Shown: positions 1 to 11,389 of the stretch, one piece after another
Layout: every line of letters begins with the position of its first letter
Numbering within the stretch: the first letter of the stretch is position 1
Assembly: GCF_016545825.1 (NCBI RefSeq)
Contig: NC_052612.1
Coordinates: 46,731,738-46,795,737, forward strand
Length of the DNA stretch: 64,000 bases
Direction of reading: 5' to 3'
Source of the DNA: Eucalyptus grandis
Lineage: Eukaryota > Streptophyta > Magnoliopsida > Myrtales > Myrtaceae
Program-made: the position numbers and the translations under genes
Notes under the pieces: generated by a model
Told to the model about the DNA's origin: nothing
The model's input: the letters and a program-made list of their open reading frames with translations, nothing else
Databases searched by the model: none

Positions 1-172
1 CATCTAGGCTCAAACCCAAACATCCTAGCTCAACCAGAGCATCATATTCAATGAACAAGGCATCGTTGCCAACACTATGTGACGACGGGTGCTTTTTCCT
101 CTTTAAGTGCTCACACAAGTGCATCATAAAAGCTGGTTTTTCATCTTTTATCTTAGCCAATGTATGCAAGGC
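1..172 (-). mobile_element. T5-type LTR fragment
   Basis: Reverse complement of a repeat also present at 7820-7960 and 34058-34170. Shared landmarks are a GCACTTAAAGAGGAAAAA block and a following CGTCACATAGCATTG-like block. No coding sequence. The fragment ends where the T1 LTR of element A begins, so the junction is either a nested insertion or a truncation. The exact base of the junction is uncertain by about 10 bp. Confidence 0.6.
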
Positions 173-640
173 CTAAGGGCATGACAATGCCCCGATCTTT
201 TGAGCACGTGCCCATCGCTGTTTGGTCGATTCAATAACGACATCCTTGGACGCATTGCCGACCCATTCATTTTAATGCACATGCGGAAGCAAATAATTAA
301 TCCCCAGACAACAAGATATGATAGAAAAGTAAGGTCATAATTTTTCAAATTGGAAACCAACACACTTATATACATATATAACAAACCAAGTCATAATATA
401 CAATACTAGCCGATCTATTTATAACATCTACAAAATAGGGGGGGTTTCGAAAAACTACGGATCCTCATCCTCATCTTCATCCCAATTAGAGCCTTTAGCT
501 GAGTACACCAAGGACTCTGGTTCGGACATGTCTGATTCTATGTCTACCACTGAACCTTCTGGAGGATCTATTGTGCCTTTAGCAAAAGGAACCTCCAGGA
601 CATAAAAAGGAACCTCGGACTCCGATATGGGCCCCTCTCT

Positions 641-832
641 CTAGCCATTCCGCTCCTGGCGATACCATGATCTGTATTGATGGGGCACCTTTTTGGGTAG
701 GCCTGCATCGACCCAGACTATGGATTTCACCAACTCATATATCCATCCCCTTGGGTCTACATGAAGCGGTATAAAACACTTATGCTTTGTCACCTTCTTT
801 GGCTGACCAAAATGCTCGAGAGGAGCTGCCAT
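641..832 (-). other. small ORF inside T1 LTR, behind a splice-acceptor-like site
   Basis: 63-codon reading frame on the sense strand of the LTR, about 470-660 bp from the LTR's 3' end. The ATG lies a few bases after TATTTTCAG, which looks like a 3' splice site. The part reading KSIVWVDAGLPKKVPHQYRSW resembles the same region of the T1 copy at 23736 and, more distantly, the T2 ORFs at 20148-20393 and 34855-35100, which share the spacing W(M/V)D.G....P.R(F/Y).(A/S)W. Function is unknown. It may be a relic of a formerly translated LTR segment. Confidence 0.35.
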
Positions 833-1144
833 CTAAGGGCCTGAAAATATTATTCCACAACGGGGTGAGACCACGTCTCAGTGAGTTCACCCCCTAAGTC
901 CCGATTAGGAAGAAAATACGCCCTAATGGCTGCCTAAGCACAAACATGAGTCAGAGGACTTACCTTAGCTTCTAGTTTTTCCTGCAAGTTGGTATAATTC
1001 ATAAATTCAACGAATCATTTCAACACCTCAATTCATCTAATAAGATCAAACCATCGATCAATCAACTCAGTTGATTCCATGTCATCAAGATCATCTCTCA
1101 GTCAATCCATTAAAAATTATCTATAACGTCCAATTACATCAAGG

Positions 1145-1490
1145 ACGGCTCACCCTAAGCTGAAAATAGATAATATAGCTCGCTGAAAGCTTATAATAGA
1201 GTATATTGCTCTCCCAAAACTGACATATCCAAGCCCGTAGGCTGATACAATATACTCAAGATGCTCACTAGAAGTTGACTAGGTATGTTGCTCACCCTAA
1301 GCTGACATATCAAGGCCCATAGGCGAATATAGCATACTGATATACTGCTCTCTCAAAGCTGATATATCAAACCTCTAGGTTGATATAGTATACCTATGAT
1401 GCTCACCCTTAGCTGATGAAGTATACTGCTCTCCTAAAGCTGATATATCAAAACTCGAAGGTTGATATAGCATACTTTTCTCACCAATTG
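1145..1490. repeat. degenerate minisatellite in T1 LTR
   Basis: Four to five imperfect copies of a roughly 65-bp unit with the recurring pieces GCTGATATATCAA, TTGATATAGTATAC and TGCTCACCCTAAG. It sits about 300 bp upstream (in LTR sense) of the small ORF at 641-832. T2, T3 and T5 LTRs carry unrelated tandem repeats, in T2 at a comparable place. Confidence 0.6.
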
Positions 1491-3581
1491 AGAATGTCAC
1501 TATTTTTTCCATTCTTGATCAAAATAATCGTGTATAGGTACACGATCGGCCTTAGCTAAAGTACAATATTTTCTTTTCCAAAAATCTCATTATTTAATAT
1601 GGTCCACCAAAATATTTTTGGCGCCGTAAATCGACGCCCAATTAATTTCTAATTAAAAACTGAAATTAATAAATTTTGGGATAAATATCCCAAAATCACA
1701 ATTCACACTCAATTTGCACAAAATAGCAGTCAATTAAATAAATCAATCCCACCATTTCAATCAGCACAAAATTCCGATCACCGGCTATTCTAGTCTAATT
1801 TCCCAAAAATAAAAATTAATTATATAATTACAGAAATTAATTAATAATACCCAAAAATACAACTTAGACTGGAAAAGCCTAATTAAATACTGAAATGGGC
1901 CCGAAAAAATTTCGAGACTCATTAATTAAATACTATAGCTTATCTACTTGCTAATTGCACTATTCTATCCATCTAACATGCAATATCGGTTAGTTAAATT
2001 GCTAATCAAATCTAACTAACCACCTAAACCATACTTAGTATAAACTAATCAACCCTTAAACGTCATTAACTTACTAAGTAGGGATTAGTGAGTTAAACTC
2101 ACTTGATTAACAATCCACTTGGACCACAACGATGGGGACGCGGAGAGGATTGATAAACTCCAAAGCGGGTACGCCTTTCGAGGTCCGGAAGGCCATAAAA
2201 TGGGCCAAACAATGGCTGAAGACCCAGGTCTTCTCGGTTCTGCTCAGTGGCCGAAGAAGGAGGTTGAGCATACAGATGGGGCTAAAATAGGCAGAGATTG
2301 GCGGAGGGGCTGCTGTGAGTCCAAGTGGGGCCTCACGGCGACATGCACTGGTTGACCAATGGCGTACAGGCTTCGATGGTGGCCTGGTGGATGGTGAGTC
2401 ATTGTTGGACGAGCGAACAAGGGCTGATAACGCGAGCGGGACGGCGGTGACACATAATAAGTAAGCGAGCTCACGGGGACCGATGGTGGCTGCTCGAGCT
2501 CGGCAGCCTTCAACGAGGCAAGGGGCTGGCTGTTGGTTTCTCTTTGCAAGTTTTAAAGCTTCTTGGTCTTCAATGGAGGGTGGTCGGCGGTAGAATAGGA
2601 GAGGACCGGCTGCTGCAAGGGGGCCACCTTGGTCTCTCTCTCATCTCTTTGTCCCCCTCAACTTGGTCCCACTTTTCCAGCTGGTCTACTCAACCATTTG
2701 CAGCCATAAGAATTCTTCTAGAAGCAAATGAAAGGGTCCAAAGGTGGTGTCCATGGGGGAGCTGCGAATTTTTAAGGCTTTCCCTCAATTTGGACTTCAA
2801 TCTCTTTGAATCAACTCAAATTGGCTCCCATAAATTCCATTATCGAGTCCACGATCCAATTAACATTTTTCCTTGCCAATAGAAGCTACTTGCATCCCAA
2901 TTTCGCGATAAAAAATGGTCCTGAATTTCCCGATCGAAAACGGCCCTATCTCAACTTGTTCCGCCAAAATCTCGATTTGTAGAAAAATCTTAGGATACTG
3001 TGTCAACGTTCCTAAAATGATTTGTGACATGGAAAAACTTTCAATTTTTGAAATCGGATTCAAATTCTCGGTTAATTTCAATCTAGCCCGATTTTAGCGT
3101 GACCTAGCCTATCGGGTAGCTTTTAGAAATTTTTAGTGCAAATGACTTGTGGTTGATTTTCTTCAAACCACAATGAACCTCTTCGACACATTGGCAACTC
3201 TCGGTTGCGGTAAAAATCTCGAGGTTTCAAATACGAACATAGGGTACCAAAACGACAGAAAAATCAAACTAGTGCAGATCGATGAGAATTTTTCAATTTG
3301 GTGGAATCACCCACATTTAACCACACATATCAATCGAACTGACCTATCTCTGATTTCTAATTGATCTTTACTATACCGAAATAATCTCTGCAAATGAGCA
3401 CAGTCGAGTAGCTAATTCCTAGTCGAATTCTCCAATCTATTGCGTTAAAATTCCTTAATGACTTCCTCAGATAGTCTAGTTATCTCAGGAGTGATCAACT
3501 CTGAAAATAACACTATAAGTGCGTCGATGAAAGGTCCGATTTATTCAATGGAAAACATAATTGAAAATTCAGGTTGTCACA

Positions 3582-3595
3582 ACTTTTCCCCTCTT
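3582..3595 (-). promoter_or_regulatory. polypurine tract of element A
   Basis: On the minus strand reads AAGAGGGGAAAAGT and abuts the TGTGACA start of the 3' LTR. It follows the end of pol. In gypsy elements this tract primes plus-strand DNA synthesis. Confidence 0.7.
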
Positions 3596-3648
3596 ATAAA
3601 AATTTTGTCCTCACTCTCCCAAGTTGCTCTTTTAGTGCCGTGGTGTTG

Positions 3649-4086
3649 CTAGACCACTTTGACCAATGGCATGGTCTTGGTGCGCAGAACCTGCTCTTTC
3701 CTATCTATCATTTGAACTGGGCTTTTAACGTACAACACTTTGTCATCCACATCCAATTCTTCAAAATTAAGCACGTGGGTGGGGTGAGGCTCATACTTCC
3801 TTAACATCAACACGTGAAAGACGTCGTGCACTTGCGCCAGTCTTGGCAGTAATGTAAGACGATACGCTAGGATCTCGACTCTCTTTAGAATCTCAAATGG
3901 ACCTATGTACCTCGGACTCAGTTTTCCTTTCTTACCTAAGCACGAAGTACCCCTCATTGGTGACACTTTCAGAAAAACGTGATCACCAACTTGGAATTTC
4001 AATGGTCTCCGGCACTTATCTGCATAACTTTTCCGGCAGCTCTGAGCGGTCTTTAATCTAATCCTGATGGCTGCAGCTGCATACAC
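3649..4086 (-). pseudogene. element A integrase C-terminus and chromodomain-like tail
   Basis: 145-codon open block inside the broken pol of element A. It has the FQVGDHVFLKVSPMRG and GKLSPRYIGPFEIL signatures of the integrase C-terminal (GPY/F) domain and then VFHVLMLRKYEP and the charged segment before the chromodomain, which is cut by a stop after PLVKVV. In intact relatives this tail directs integration toward heterochromatin. The start codon is only the first ATG of the frame; the real polyprotein continues upstream. Confidence 0.8.
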
Positions 4087-4641
4087 TGACTACTAAACTA
4101 ACTCTAAGCCCGTGATCTTTCTTTCCCCGACTTCATCCTAACACATTGGCATTCTGCACGCTCTGCCATACAACGCTTCAAAAGGAGCCATGTGAATGCT
4201 CTACTGATAGCTATTGTTGTAGGTAAACTCGACCAGATGAAGCTGTTCCTCACAGCTTCCCTTAAAATCCAGCACGCAAGCTCGCAGTATGTCCTCAAAG
4301 GTTTGAATCGTCCTCTTAGACTGGCCATCCGTATGAGGATGATATGCCATACTGTACTACAGCTTGGTTCCTAAAGCACTCTGCAAGCTTTTCCAAAAAG
4401 TAGCTATAAATCTCGGGTCTCGGTCTGAAGTAATTGTAACTAGCACTCGAACTATCTAACGCAGATACAATTTTGCATGCTTATCCAGATCAAGGTCCTT
4501 TCGTACTCCAATGAAGTGAGCCGACTTTGTTAGTCTATTGATCACTACCCAAATAGAATCATTTCCTCTCTGACTCCTCGGTAAGCCTGTCACAAAATCC
4601 ATTGTGATGTGTTCTCATTTCCACTCTAGGATCTCCAGAGG

Positions 4642-5169
4642 TTATAGAAGTCCTCCCAGCTTACAATGATGTGCCTTCACTTGTTGACATGTCAAACACT
4701 TGGCGACATGTTTGGCGATGTCTACCTTCATACCGGACCACCAATAGTGTTGACACAGATTCTGGTACATTTTCATACTACCAGGATGCATGCTGTAACT
4801 ATTACGATGAGCTTCTGATAAGATATCCTCTCTAAGCTCTACATCATTAGGTACACACAATCGTCCTTGGAACATCAGGGTTCCATCCTCAGAAATTTGA
4901 AAGTCAACATTTCTCTTATTGATATCTACTTGCAAAATTTTTTGAATGTCTGGGTCGGTGGCCGTAAGACTCGAAAGATGGTCTACTTCAAATTTGAAAA
5001 TCGAATCTCGAGCTCTCTTGATTAAATTCCACTCCTTAACTAACATATGTGCGACCGAGTACTTCTGACTCAAAGCGTCGGTGACCCTATTCGCCTTCCC
5101 TTGGTGATATAGAATGTCATAATCGTAGTCCTTCGGGAGTTCCATCCATCGGCATTGTTTCATATTCAA
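4642..5169 (-). pseudogene. element A RNase H end and integrase H2C2 region
   Basis: 175-codon block. The N-terminal part holds the end of RNase H (DYDILYHQGKANRVTDALSQ, the conserved GK.N..ADALSR motif with V for A). The C-terminal part holds the integrase zinc-binding region, with the H and C ligands in HPGSMKMYQNL and HVAKCLTCQQVKAH. It ends where the integrase core starts to break down. It is contiguous with the reverse transcriptase block upstream except for stops. Confidence 0.8.
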
Positions 5170-5495
5170 CTCATTTTGAGAAAATAGATACTTAAGACTT
5201 TAATAGTCAGTGAAGATCTGGAATCTTTCTCCACACAAATAATGTCTCCAAATCTTCAGAGCAAAAATGATTGATGTGAGTTCTAAGTGATGTGTTGAGT
5301 AATTTTGGCTCATGAGATCTCAACTGGCGAGAGGCATATGCAACAAACCTTTCATGTTGCATCGTACGCAGCCAGTCCTCGGAACGATGCATCACTATAG
5401 ATCTCATATCCTCCTGGACTAGATGGAATGGTCAATATATGTGCGGTAGTTAGCTTCTGCTTAAGCTCTTGAAAATTACGCTTGCACTTGTCTGT

Positions 5496-6067
5496 TCACA
5501 TAAACTTTTCTTCTTTCTTCAAGACTCGTGTCAACGGGGACGCCAAAGCTGAAAATCTTTCCACGAACCTTTTGTAGTAACCGTCCAAACCCAGAAAACT
5601 TCTGATCTCTGTCACTGTAGTTGGTCTTGGCCAGTTAGTCACTGCTTCAATCTTGGTTGGGTCCATAGAGATTCCTTCGCTTGAAATCACGTGACCTAGG
5701 AAAGTCACATGAGTCAACCAAAACTTGCACTTGCTGAACTTGGCGTACAACTGATGAATCCTCAAAGTCTGCAACATCACCCTCAGATGACTCTCATGCT
5801 CTTCAGCACTCCTCGAATACACTGAAATATCATTAATGAACACAATCACGAACTAATCCAGATATTCTTCGAACACTCAGTTCATCAAATCCATAAAAGC
5901 AGCTCAGTGTTCGTCAAACCGAATGGCATTATTGTAAACTCATAATGGCCATACCAAGTATGAAATGCCGACTTCGGTATATCCTCTTCCTCGATCCTCA
6001 ACTGATTATATCCTGTCCTCAAGTCGATTTTCGAAAATATTGACACTCCTTGTAGCTGATCAAACAA
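5496..6067 (-). pseudogene. element A reverse transcriptase core
   Basis: Two open blocks (6067-5885 and 5849-5496) cover the central fingers-palm part of the gypsy polymerase: [20 protein letters not shown], then [12 protein letters not shown], then the catalytic region where FxDD is changed to FIND, then [17 protein letters not shown] and [13 protein letters not shown] stop separates the blocks and the N-terminal part is lost at 6100. Not functional. Confidence 0.8.
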
Positions 6068-6100
6068 GTCATCTATCCTCGGGAGTGGATACTAGGGAAT

Positions 6101-6489
6101 GATGCATTTTTGGTTCGGAAACAGTCATATTTGATCAATATGTATTATCCATGTATAGGTGCATAACTGAGCAGAATCACCTGCAGTCTGAAATTGTGAC
6201 CGGTCGAATCGACCCATGACCATCCGCTAGTCCAAAATCATCCTATGACCAATTCTCATGATTAAAAGGTCATCTTATAAGCTGGTGATCCTATTCCATC
6301 GGTATGGTCGGTAGAAAATTCGGGGCCAACACCTTGACCAATTCGTGACCGGTTGGTCGATCGGTCAATCCATGACCGATCCATCATTCCTTGCCAATCG
6401 AACCGATCGAATCATGGCCAATGGCCCATGATCGATCCTTTTAGGACCTTATGGCCAATCCTCACGAGGACAGAATCGAGGATGTTACA
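6101..6489 (-). mobile_element. T4 LTR fragment (3' LTR of element C)
   Basis: Minus-strand start of a T4 LTR (TGTAACATCCTCGATTC). It matches the T4 LTR ending at 40165 throughout, for example the GGGAATGATGCATTTTTGGT block at its inner end, also found near 39775. It is cut at 6100, where element A's pol begins. The fragment is about 390 bp of an LTR that is at least 1.5 kb elsewhere. Confidence 0.75.
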
Positions 6490-7075
6490 ATTCTCCCCCC
6501 TTTAAAAATTTTGTCCTTGAAATTTCATAACGTACCTAGGTATTCAAATAGCTGAGGGTACTTGGGCCTTATGATTTCTTCACTTTCCTAGGTAGCCTCT
6601 TCTATTCTATGGTGTTGCCATAGGACTTTGACTAAGGGAATGGCCCTATTTTTTATTACTTGCTCACGTCTGTCCACACTCCGCATTGGCTCATCAATAT
6701 ACGAACCTTGGTCGTCCACCTCAATCTCTTTGAGGTTGAGCACATGTGCCGGATTTGGCTCATACTTTCTTAACATGGACACATGAGATACATTGTGTAC
6801 CCGAGCAAGTTTCCATGGCAATGCCAATCGATAGGCCATTTTCCCTATCCTTTCTAAGATATCAAAGGGTCCTATATACCATGCACTTAACTTACTTTTC
6901 TCACCAAAACGAGACATACTTTTTAATAAAGACGCCTTTAGGAACACGTGGTCTCCTACTTGGAATTCTAGAGGTTTTCGTCTCTTGTCTGCATAATTTT
7001 TTTTCCTGCTTTGGGTGACTCTAAGTCTCTTTCTAATTACCTATACAGCCTCAGTAGTAAGTTGCACCAACTCAA
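6490..7075 (-). pseudogene. gypsy element C integrase C-terminus and chromodomain-like tail
   Basis: Only the 3' end of pol is left. It has a polypurine tract (AAAGGGGGGAGAAT on the minus strand, 6503-6490) next to the LTR. Upstream is a 119-codon block (6947-6588) with SAWYIGPFDILERIG, VSHVSMLRKYEPNPAH and VKVLWQHHRIEEATWE, the integrase GPY/F domain and chromodomain-like tail of a Tekay-type element. Traces of the same domain (YADKRRKPLEFQVGDHVFLK) extend in frame to about 7030 and with breaks to 7075. The rest of the element is gone; T5 sequence follows. Confidence 0.75.
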
Positions 7076-8041
7076 GACTAGTAAGCTTCTTTTCACTAGT
7101 AAGCTAGTGCTTGAGGTTCATCTAGGTAAGTAAGGTTCCTCTTTCTCCTCTTGGAATGTAGATTTCATTGTTAAGGCTAGCTAAGTGCTCACCCATCAAG
7201 TCGTGGGTGGTGTGTGATGTCTTTTGTTTGATTTTACTTGCAATTGTGTTTGGCCATGTGCTTGTGTCATATATGTCCAGAAATGAAGCCGGTGTTTGCT
7301 CGGATTGAGTTCATCGCAAGGCAAAGCCGTCCAAACCATAAGGCCTTGAATCAGCATAAATAGTGTACCGATTTCGAATCTCACTTGGTGCGGGAATCGC
7401 CCAAGGCCACAAGGTCCTAGATCGACATTGAGGCGTGTCGATTCTAAACCTTGATCTGTATGGGGATCGCCCAAATCCACAAGATCTTGGTAAGGGACAA
7501 AAGGTTGCCAATTCTAGGGTTTCGGTTGGTGCAGAGACCGTGCGCTTGATGTTGAATCAAACCAAGAGCCAAGGGTCATTCACAGTACATGGTATGTTCA
7601 CATTGGGTTGGAGCCGAGGTCCGTCAAGTTTGGGATCGTCACTAAAGCAAGGTGTACCCAAGCCTCCAAGTCTTGGATCGGCATTGAGACGTGTCATTTC
7701 CAAGCCTTGTTCGGTGTAAGGATCAATGCTAAGTAATGGTTCAAGTTGCGGACCAAGGATCGTTTGTCGGCACATTTATTAGTTTAGTGCGAGGAATCAT
7801 GGTATACACAAATGAATGAGCACGCCTTCGAGCCATGCATATGTTGGCTAAGAGAAAAGATAAGAACCGACTTGTGTGAGGCACTTATGCATGTGCACTT
7901 AAAGAGGAAAAAATGTCCATCGTCACATAGCATTGGTGGCAATGCCTCTGTGGCATCCCAAAAATAACTCATGGCCATGTGTTTTATAAGTAGGAGTCTA
8001 TTGATTTATGATTTCAAGATTTATGGCCAAGTGAATAAGAA
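7076..8041 (+). mobile_element. T5-type LTR fragment
   Basis: No coding sequence is recognised. It matches 24640-24960, 34058-34170 and, inverted, 1-172. It contains a tandem repeat (7320-7725). Its last 70 bases resemble the inside of the T3 LTR that follows (GCCATG...TTTTATAAG...GGA), so the boundary with element D may be more complex than a simple insertion. Confidence 0.5.
7320..7725. repeat. 73-bp-period tandem repeat in T5 LTR
   Basis: Units begin near 7323, 7396 and 7468, each starting with CG(C/T)CCAA.CC..AAG followed by a TTGG or TAGATCGACATTGAGGCG block. A fourth, more distant unit lies near 7650. The units are only partly identical. Confidence 0.55.
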
Positions 8042-8532
8042 TGATCTGGTATTTATATAAATGGATAGTTATGTTGTTGGAAACACGTCCTATGTCCCTG
8101 TGAGACCAAGGATTTTATTTGATGAGGAAATTATGTTTTTGGCCATGAATTTTATAAGTTGGATTTTATTAAACTATGTTACAAAGTATTATGGTCATTT
8201 AAATTTGTAATTTGGTACCTTGTATAAGTGGGATTAAGATGGATTATCAAAAATAAATATGGGCCATTTAAGTTTGGACCTTAAGCCCAAGTGTGTTGGG
8301 TCTAAAGTGGGCCAAGAGGCCCAGCCCAAGGAGCCCATGAAGTGGTCGACCAAGGCTGGCCCAAGCGCAGCCAAATGAAGGCCCATCATGTGCATGGCAA
8401 AAATGCCAAGTGGCAAGAAAAGCTTGCCAAGTGTTGCCCCTTTGTAACCAAGTGTCCCTCCATGCAAAAATGGGAGCATGCAAGGGTTTTAATTCAACTA
8501 AAAGGAAAAGGGGGAGGGGGATTTCTACCAGA

Positions 8533-8576
<44 letters not shown>
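8533..8576. repeat. GA microsatellite in T3 LTR
   Basis: Nearly pure GA/AG run of about 40 bases within a purine-rich stretch. Similar GA-rich tracts occur in T2 LTRs near 22435 and 37405-37450. Confidence 0.9.
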
Positions 8577-8578
<2 letters not shown>

Positions 8579-9689
8579 CATCCAAAGAAAGAAGAGAGAA
8601 AGAAAGGAAGAGAGTTCGTCCGCCTGTTCGTCCGCCGTTCATTGCTGCTTTGCCTCTGTTTGTTGCTGTTTTGTGCTTGAATCTAAGGAAAGTGAAGTCC
8701 TAAAACCTACCCTTTGCATTGCTGTGTGTATGTGTAGTAGATGGTAAGTCTTGGTTGTGGTAGATGGGATGAAATTTTGGAGCTTTGAAGAGAGATTCGT
8801 TCGCCATGCATGCTGTTTCTAGAAAGACCAGTCCGACCGTCCATGATATTGTGTGTTGCATGTGACTTTTTGTCAGAATCTTGTTTTGATTGCTTCATGA
8901 AAGTTGTAGAGAACACCTCGAAGAACAACATAATTAAATTTGAGGCAAAACGAACAAGAAATGTTTAGTAAAATTATTTTTCTTTGGAGAGACTAGATCA
9001 GGAATTCATTGTGCTGACCTTCCGTGGTTTCGTGGTCTGTAAAGTAGCCTTCCTATAAAAATATCATTTTGATCTCTGAATGAAAGTTGTAAAATACTTC
9101 GTTAGGTAGAACATATCAAAATTTCAGAATAAATGAACAAAGATAGGTCAGTGAAATCGTTGCCTTTTGAAGAAACTGGATCTGGGAAAAACGTTACTTC
9201 GACCCAGCACGATTTCGTGATTTTATAAAATCATACAGTTAAAATTTGTTCGTGTGTCCTTAATGAAAATTGTATATAATATTTTGTGGTTTAACATATA
9301 AAAAATTTAGAGAAAAATAACGAGATTAGATAGGTGAAATCGTGGTTTTTCGGAAGTAGTAAGATCTGGAAATTTCGGTATTGAAACATAAGATTTATCA
9401 GCCTATATTTAATCACTTAGAACGAATTTGACTTTGGTTTCTTCATGAAAAACCTACCTTAGGATCTTGACTACAACATATTCGAATTTAATGAATTTTG
9501 AAGATCATTAGGGTATTTAATCGGAAATATTTCTAAAACCATGTAATCTGACGCGTTCGGATTTAGTCAGTTTCAATGCATGGAGAATCAAATGCTGAAT
9601 TTGACTTTGTTGCCATTACATCATGTGCCATGTTGATTGTGAGACATAAATTGGTGAATATGAATTATGATGAATGAGGAAACTATTGG

Positions 9690-10060
9690 GGGTGAGCCGA
9701 TAATGCCCTGGAAGTGTCAAGATGCTTAGAATGTGGGGGTGCCGGATGCTCGGTGGCCTAGTGGCGTAATTCCTGAGGGTCCCCGGGAGTTTTGAGATGT
9801 CTAGTGGTACACGGTATGTAATTCCAGAGGAGGGGGGATTCCTGGTGGTATGTCGGTACGTAATGTCGGAAGCCCTAGAGGTGTGTGCCCGAGGGGATTC
9901 CTCGTGATGCTAGTTGGGATGCGAGATGCCCGAAATGTGGGGGGCCGGATGCCCGGTTGTATTTTGAATACATGCCCAGAGGTTCCTCACGATGCCTGGT
10001 TGGATGCGAGCGATAAATTGTGGGATGCAAACATTGCTCCCTAGAAAGAAAAACTAATGA
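9690..10060. repeat. degenerate GATGCC-type repeats in T3 LTR
   Basis: Irregular short units such as GATGCTTAGAATGTGG, GGATGCTCGGTGGCC and GGATGCCCGGTTG recur every 40-70 bases. They resemble units in T5 (34170-34378) and, on the opposite strand, T2 (20745-20990 and 35505-35740). Confidence 0.5.
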
Positions 10061-10214
10061 GATCCTTATGAAAGATAAGAATTTAAAATGAATCATGTGC
10101 ATGGGTATATGCATATGGCATGATGCATGATCTGCTTATGAAAGTAAATTAATGCTATTTGATATTGAAAATACGATCATGAAGGCATGAATGGATCTCA
10201 TGGTGATTCATGCT

Positions 10215-10450
10215 TGATAGCATGGATGATATGAATCATGGTGGTATATGCACGATGGCATGGTGAGATATGCATGACTGCATGGTGGTATATGCACATT
10301 TGGCATGGATATGCATGAATGCTTGATGATGAGTGCATGGTGGTATATGCACATACGGCATGGTGATATATGCATGAAGGCTTGATGATGAGTGCATGAT
10401 GGTATATGCACATATGGTATGATGACATATGCATGGCTGCAAGGTAAGTT
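10215..10450. repeat. 59-bp tandem repeat in T3 LTR
   Basis: The block GCTTGATGATGAGTGCATG occurs at 10321 and 10380, and partial units flank it. The core is an alternation of GCATGGTGGTATATGCAC and ATATGCATGAA.GC. Histidine-rich open frames on the minus strand across it are repeat translations, not genes. Confidence 0.8.
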
Positions 10451-10978
10451 ATGCTTAAATGCATGAATGATACATGCTTTGTTATGATGCCTTGATTGTT
10501 CTGTGTGACGCAATGAGTAGTTTTGTGGATCTTTACTGATGAGTGGTTATACTCGCCCCTTTTGGGGAATAACATTTCAGACTAGATAAAATACCTTTGC
10601 TGCCACTGCCACCGGTAGATAGATCGAGTGGTTGGATATGACCTCAAGGAAGAGGATAGCAAAGGAATGAACTTTTGGATGCCGACACTGATCGATGGAC
10701 TTTAAGTATATAACTGTTGGAAGAGATGTTAGTCATCTTTTGAAGTATAGCCAAGTATAAAAAACTATGGCATTTTGATGTACTGATGAATGACGTTCAT
10801 CTAGTTTAAGTTAATAAAAGTGTTTGGTTTTTATCTATAAATGTTTAGTAGGTGTGCATCATTTTCTAAATATAGGGAAGGGAGTTGTCGAATGTGCTTC
10901 CGTATATGAATTGCACAAGGGACCGATCTAAAAAAAAAATGTAAACCCCCAGGTTGTATGGACCTGCTGCAATTGAAA

Positions 10979-10990
10979 TGGTATTAGAGT
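10979..10990 (+). promoter_or_regulatory. primer binding site of element D (tRNA-iMet type)
   Basis: TGGTATTAGAGT, the plant initiator-tRNA-Met primer site TGGTATCAGAGC with two changes. It lies about 8 bases after the end of the 5' LTR, where minus-strand DNA synthesis would start. Confidence 0.75.
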
Positions 10991-11389
10991 GACATGTTAT
11001 TAAGGAAAGAGAATGGAAATCGAACTGCGGCGACCCTAACGGATCGGGGGGCCGTCGAGGGGTGCCACGGACTTAATTGGTATCGAGCTATGTTCTATTT
11101 GGAGTGATAAGGTGCCTCATATAGAAATTGAGGATAGAATGATGCACACCATAGGATACTAACTAGGATGGTTGACTAACTTTGAACAACGGGTGATGGG
11201 TATTCACTCGTAAATCCATGGTAACTAGTGTGATGTTGCTTTTATGTGTTAGTAACATTTTATGTTACTTATGTAACCTTAGTAATAACCTTAATTAATG
11301 ATCGACTAGTGACACCGAAGTGCAAATTATTGTTGAGGTAAATGCTTGGAAAAACTGCAGGGAAATCATGGTATGAGCTAGAAGTGCTC

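Larger units (their letters stand above)
173..3581 (-). mobile_element. 3' LTR (family T1) of gypsy element A
   Basis: Long LTR of a minus-strand Ty3/gypsy element. On the minus strand it starts TGTGACAACC right after a polypurine tract that follows the pol end, and it runs to about 173. It matches the other T1 copies in this window: the block near 3040-3130 recurs near 26080-26180 and 27250-27340, and the 840-930 block matches 23640-23730 on the opposite strand. About 3.4 kb, long but usual for Tekay/Del elements. It holds a minisatellite, a small ORF and a splice-acceptor-like site listed separately. The 5' LTR partner is not in the window. Confidence 0.75.
3596..6100 (-). pseudogene. gypsy element A pol, 5'-truncated and broken
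   Basis: Remains of the pol polyprotein of a Tekay/Del-type chromovirus, read from 6067 down to about 3600. In order: reverse transcriptase (6067-5496, with [11 protein letters not shown] and FLGHVIS blocks), RNase H (5407-4990), integrase zinc-binding region (about 4900-4642, HP then CLTCQQVK), a badly broken integrase core (4600-4100) and the integrase C-terminus with chromodomain-like tail (4086-3649, with RYIGPFEIL and VFHVLMLRKYEP). Frameshifts and stops separate these blocks. The catalytic FxDD motif reads FINDISVYS, so the first aspartate is asparagine. gag, protease and the N-terminal half of the polymerase are missing: the sequence switches to a T4 LTR at 6101. Inactive. Confidence 0.85.
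8042..10971 (+). mobile_element. 5' LTR (family T3) of element D
   Basis: About 2.9 kb from TGATCTGG to CTGCA just before the primer site. It contains a GA microsatellite (8533-8576), degenerate GATGCC-type repeats (about 9690-10060), a 59-bp repeat (10215-10450) and an AACATTTCAG splice-acceptor-like site near 10573. Open frames on either strand here (for example over the GA tract and the 59-bp repeats) are repeat artefacts. Confidence 0.75.

Noticed and set aside
10198..10575. Histidine- and tyrosine-rich minus-strand frames of 68-125 codons
   Set aside because: They translate the 59-bp tandem repeat of a T3 LTR in several frames; periodic content explains the open frames.
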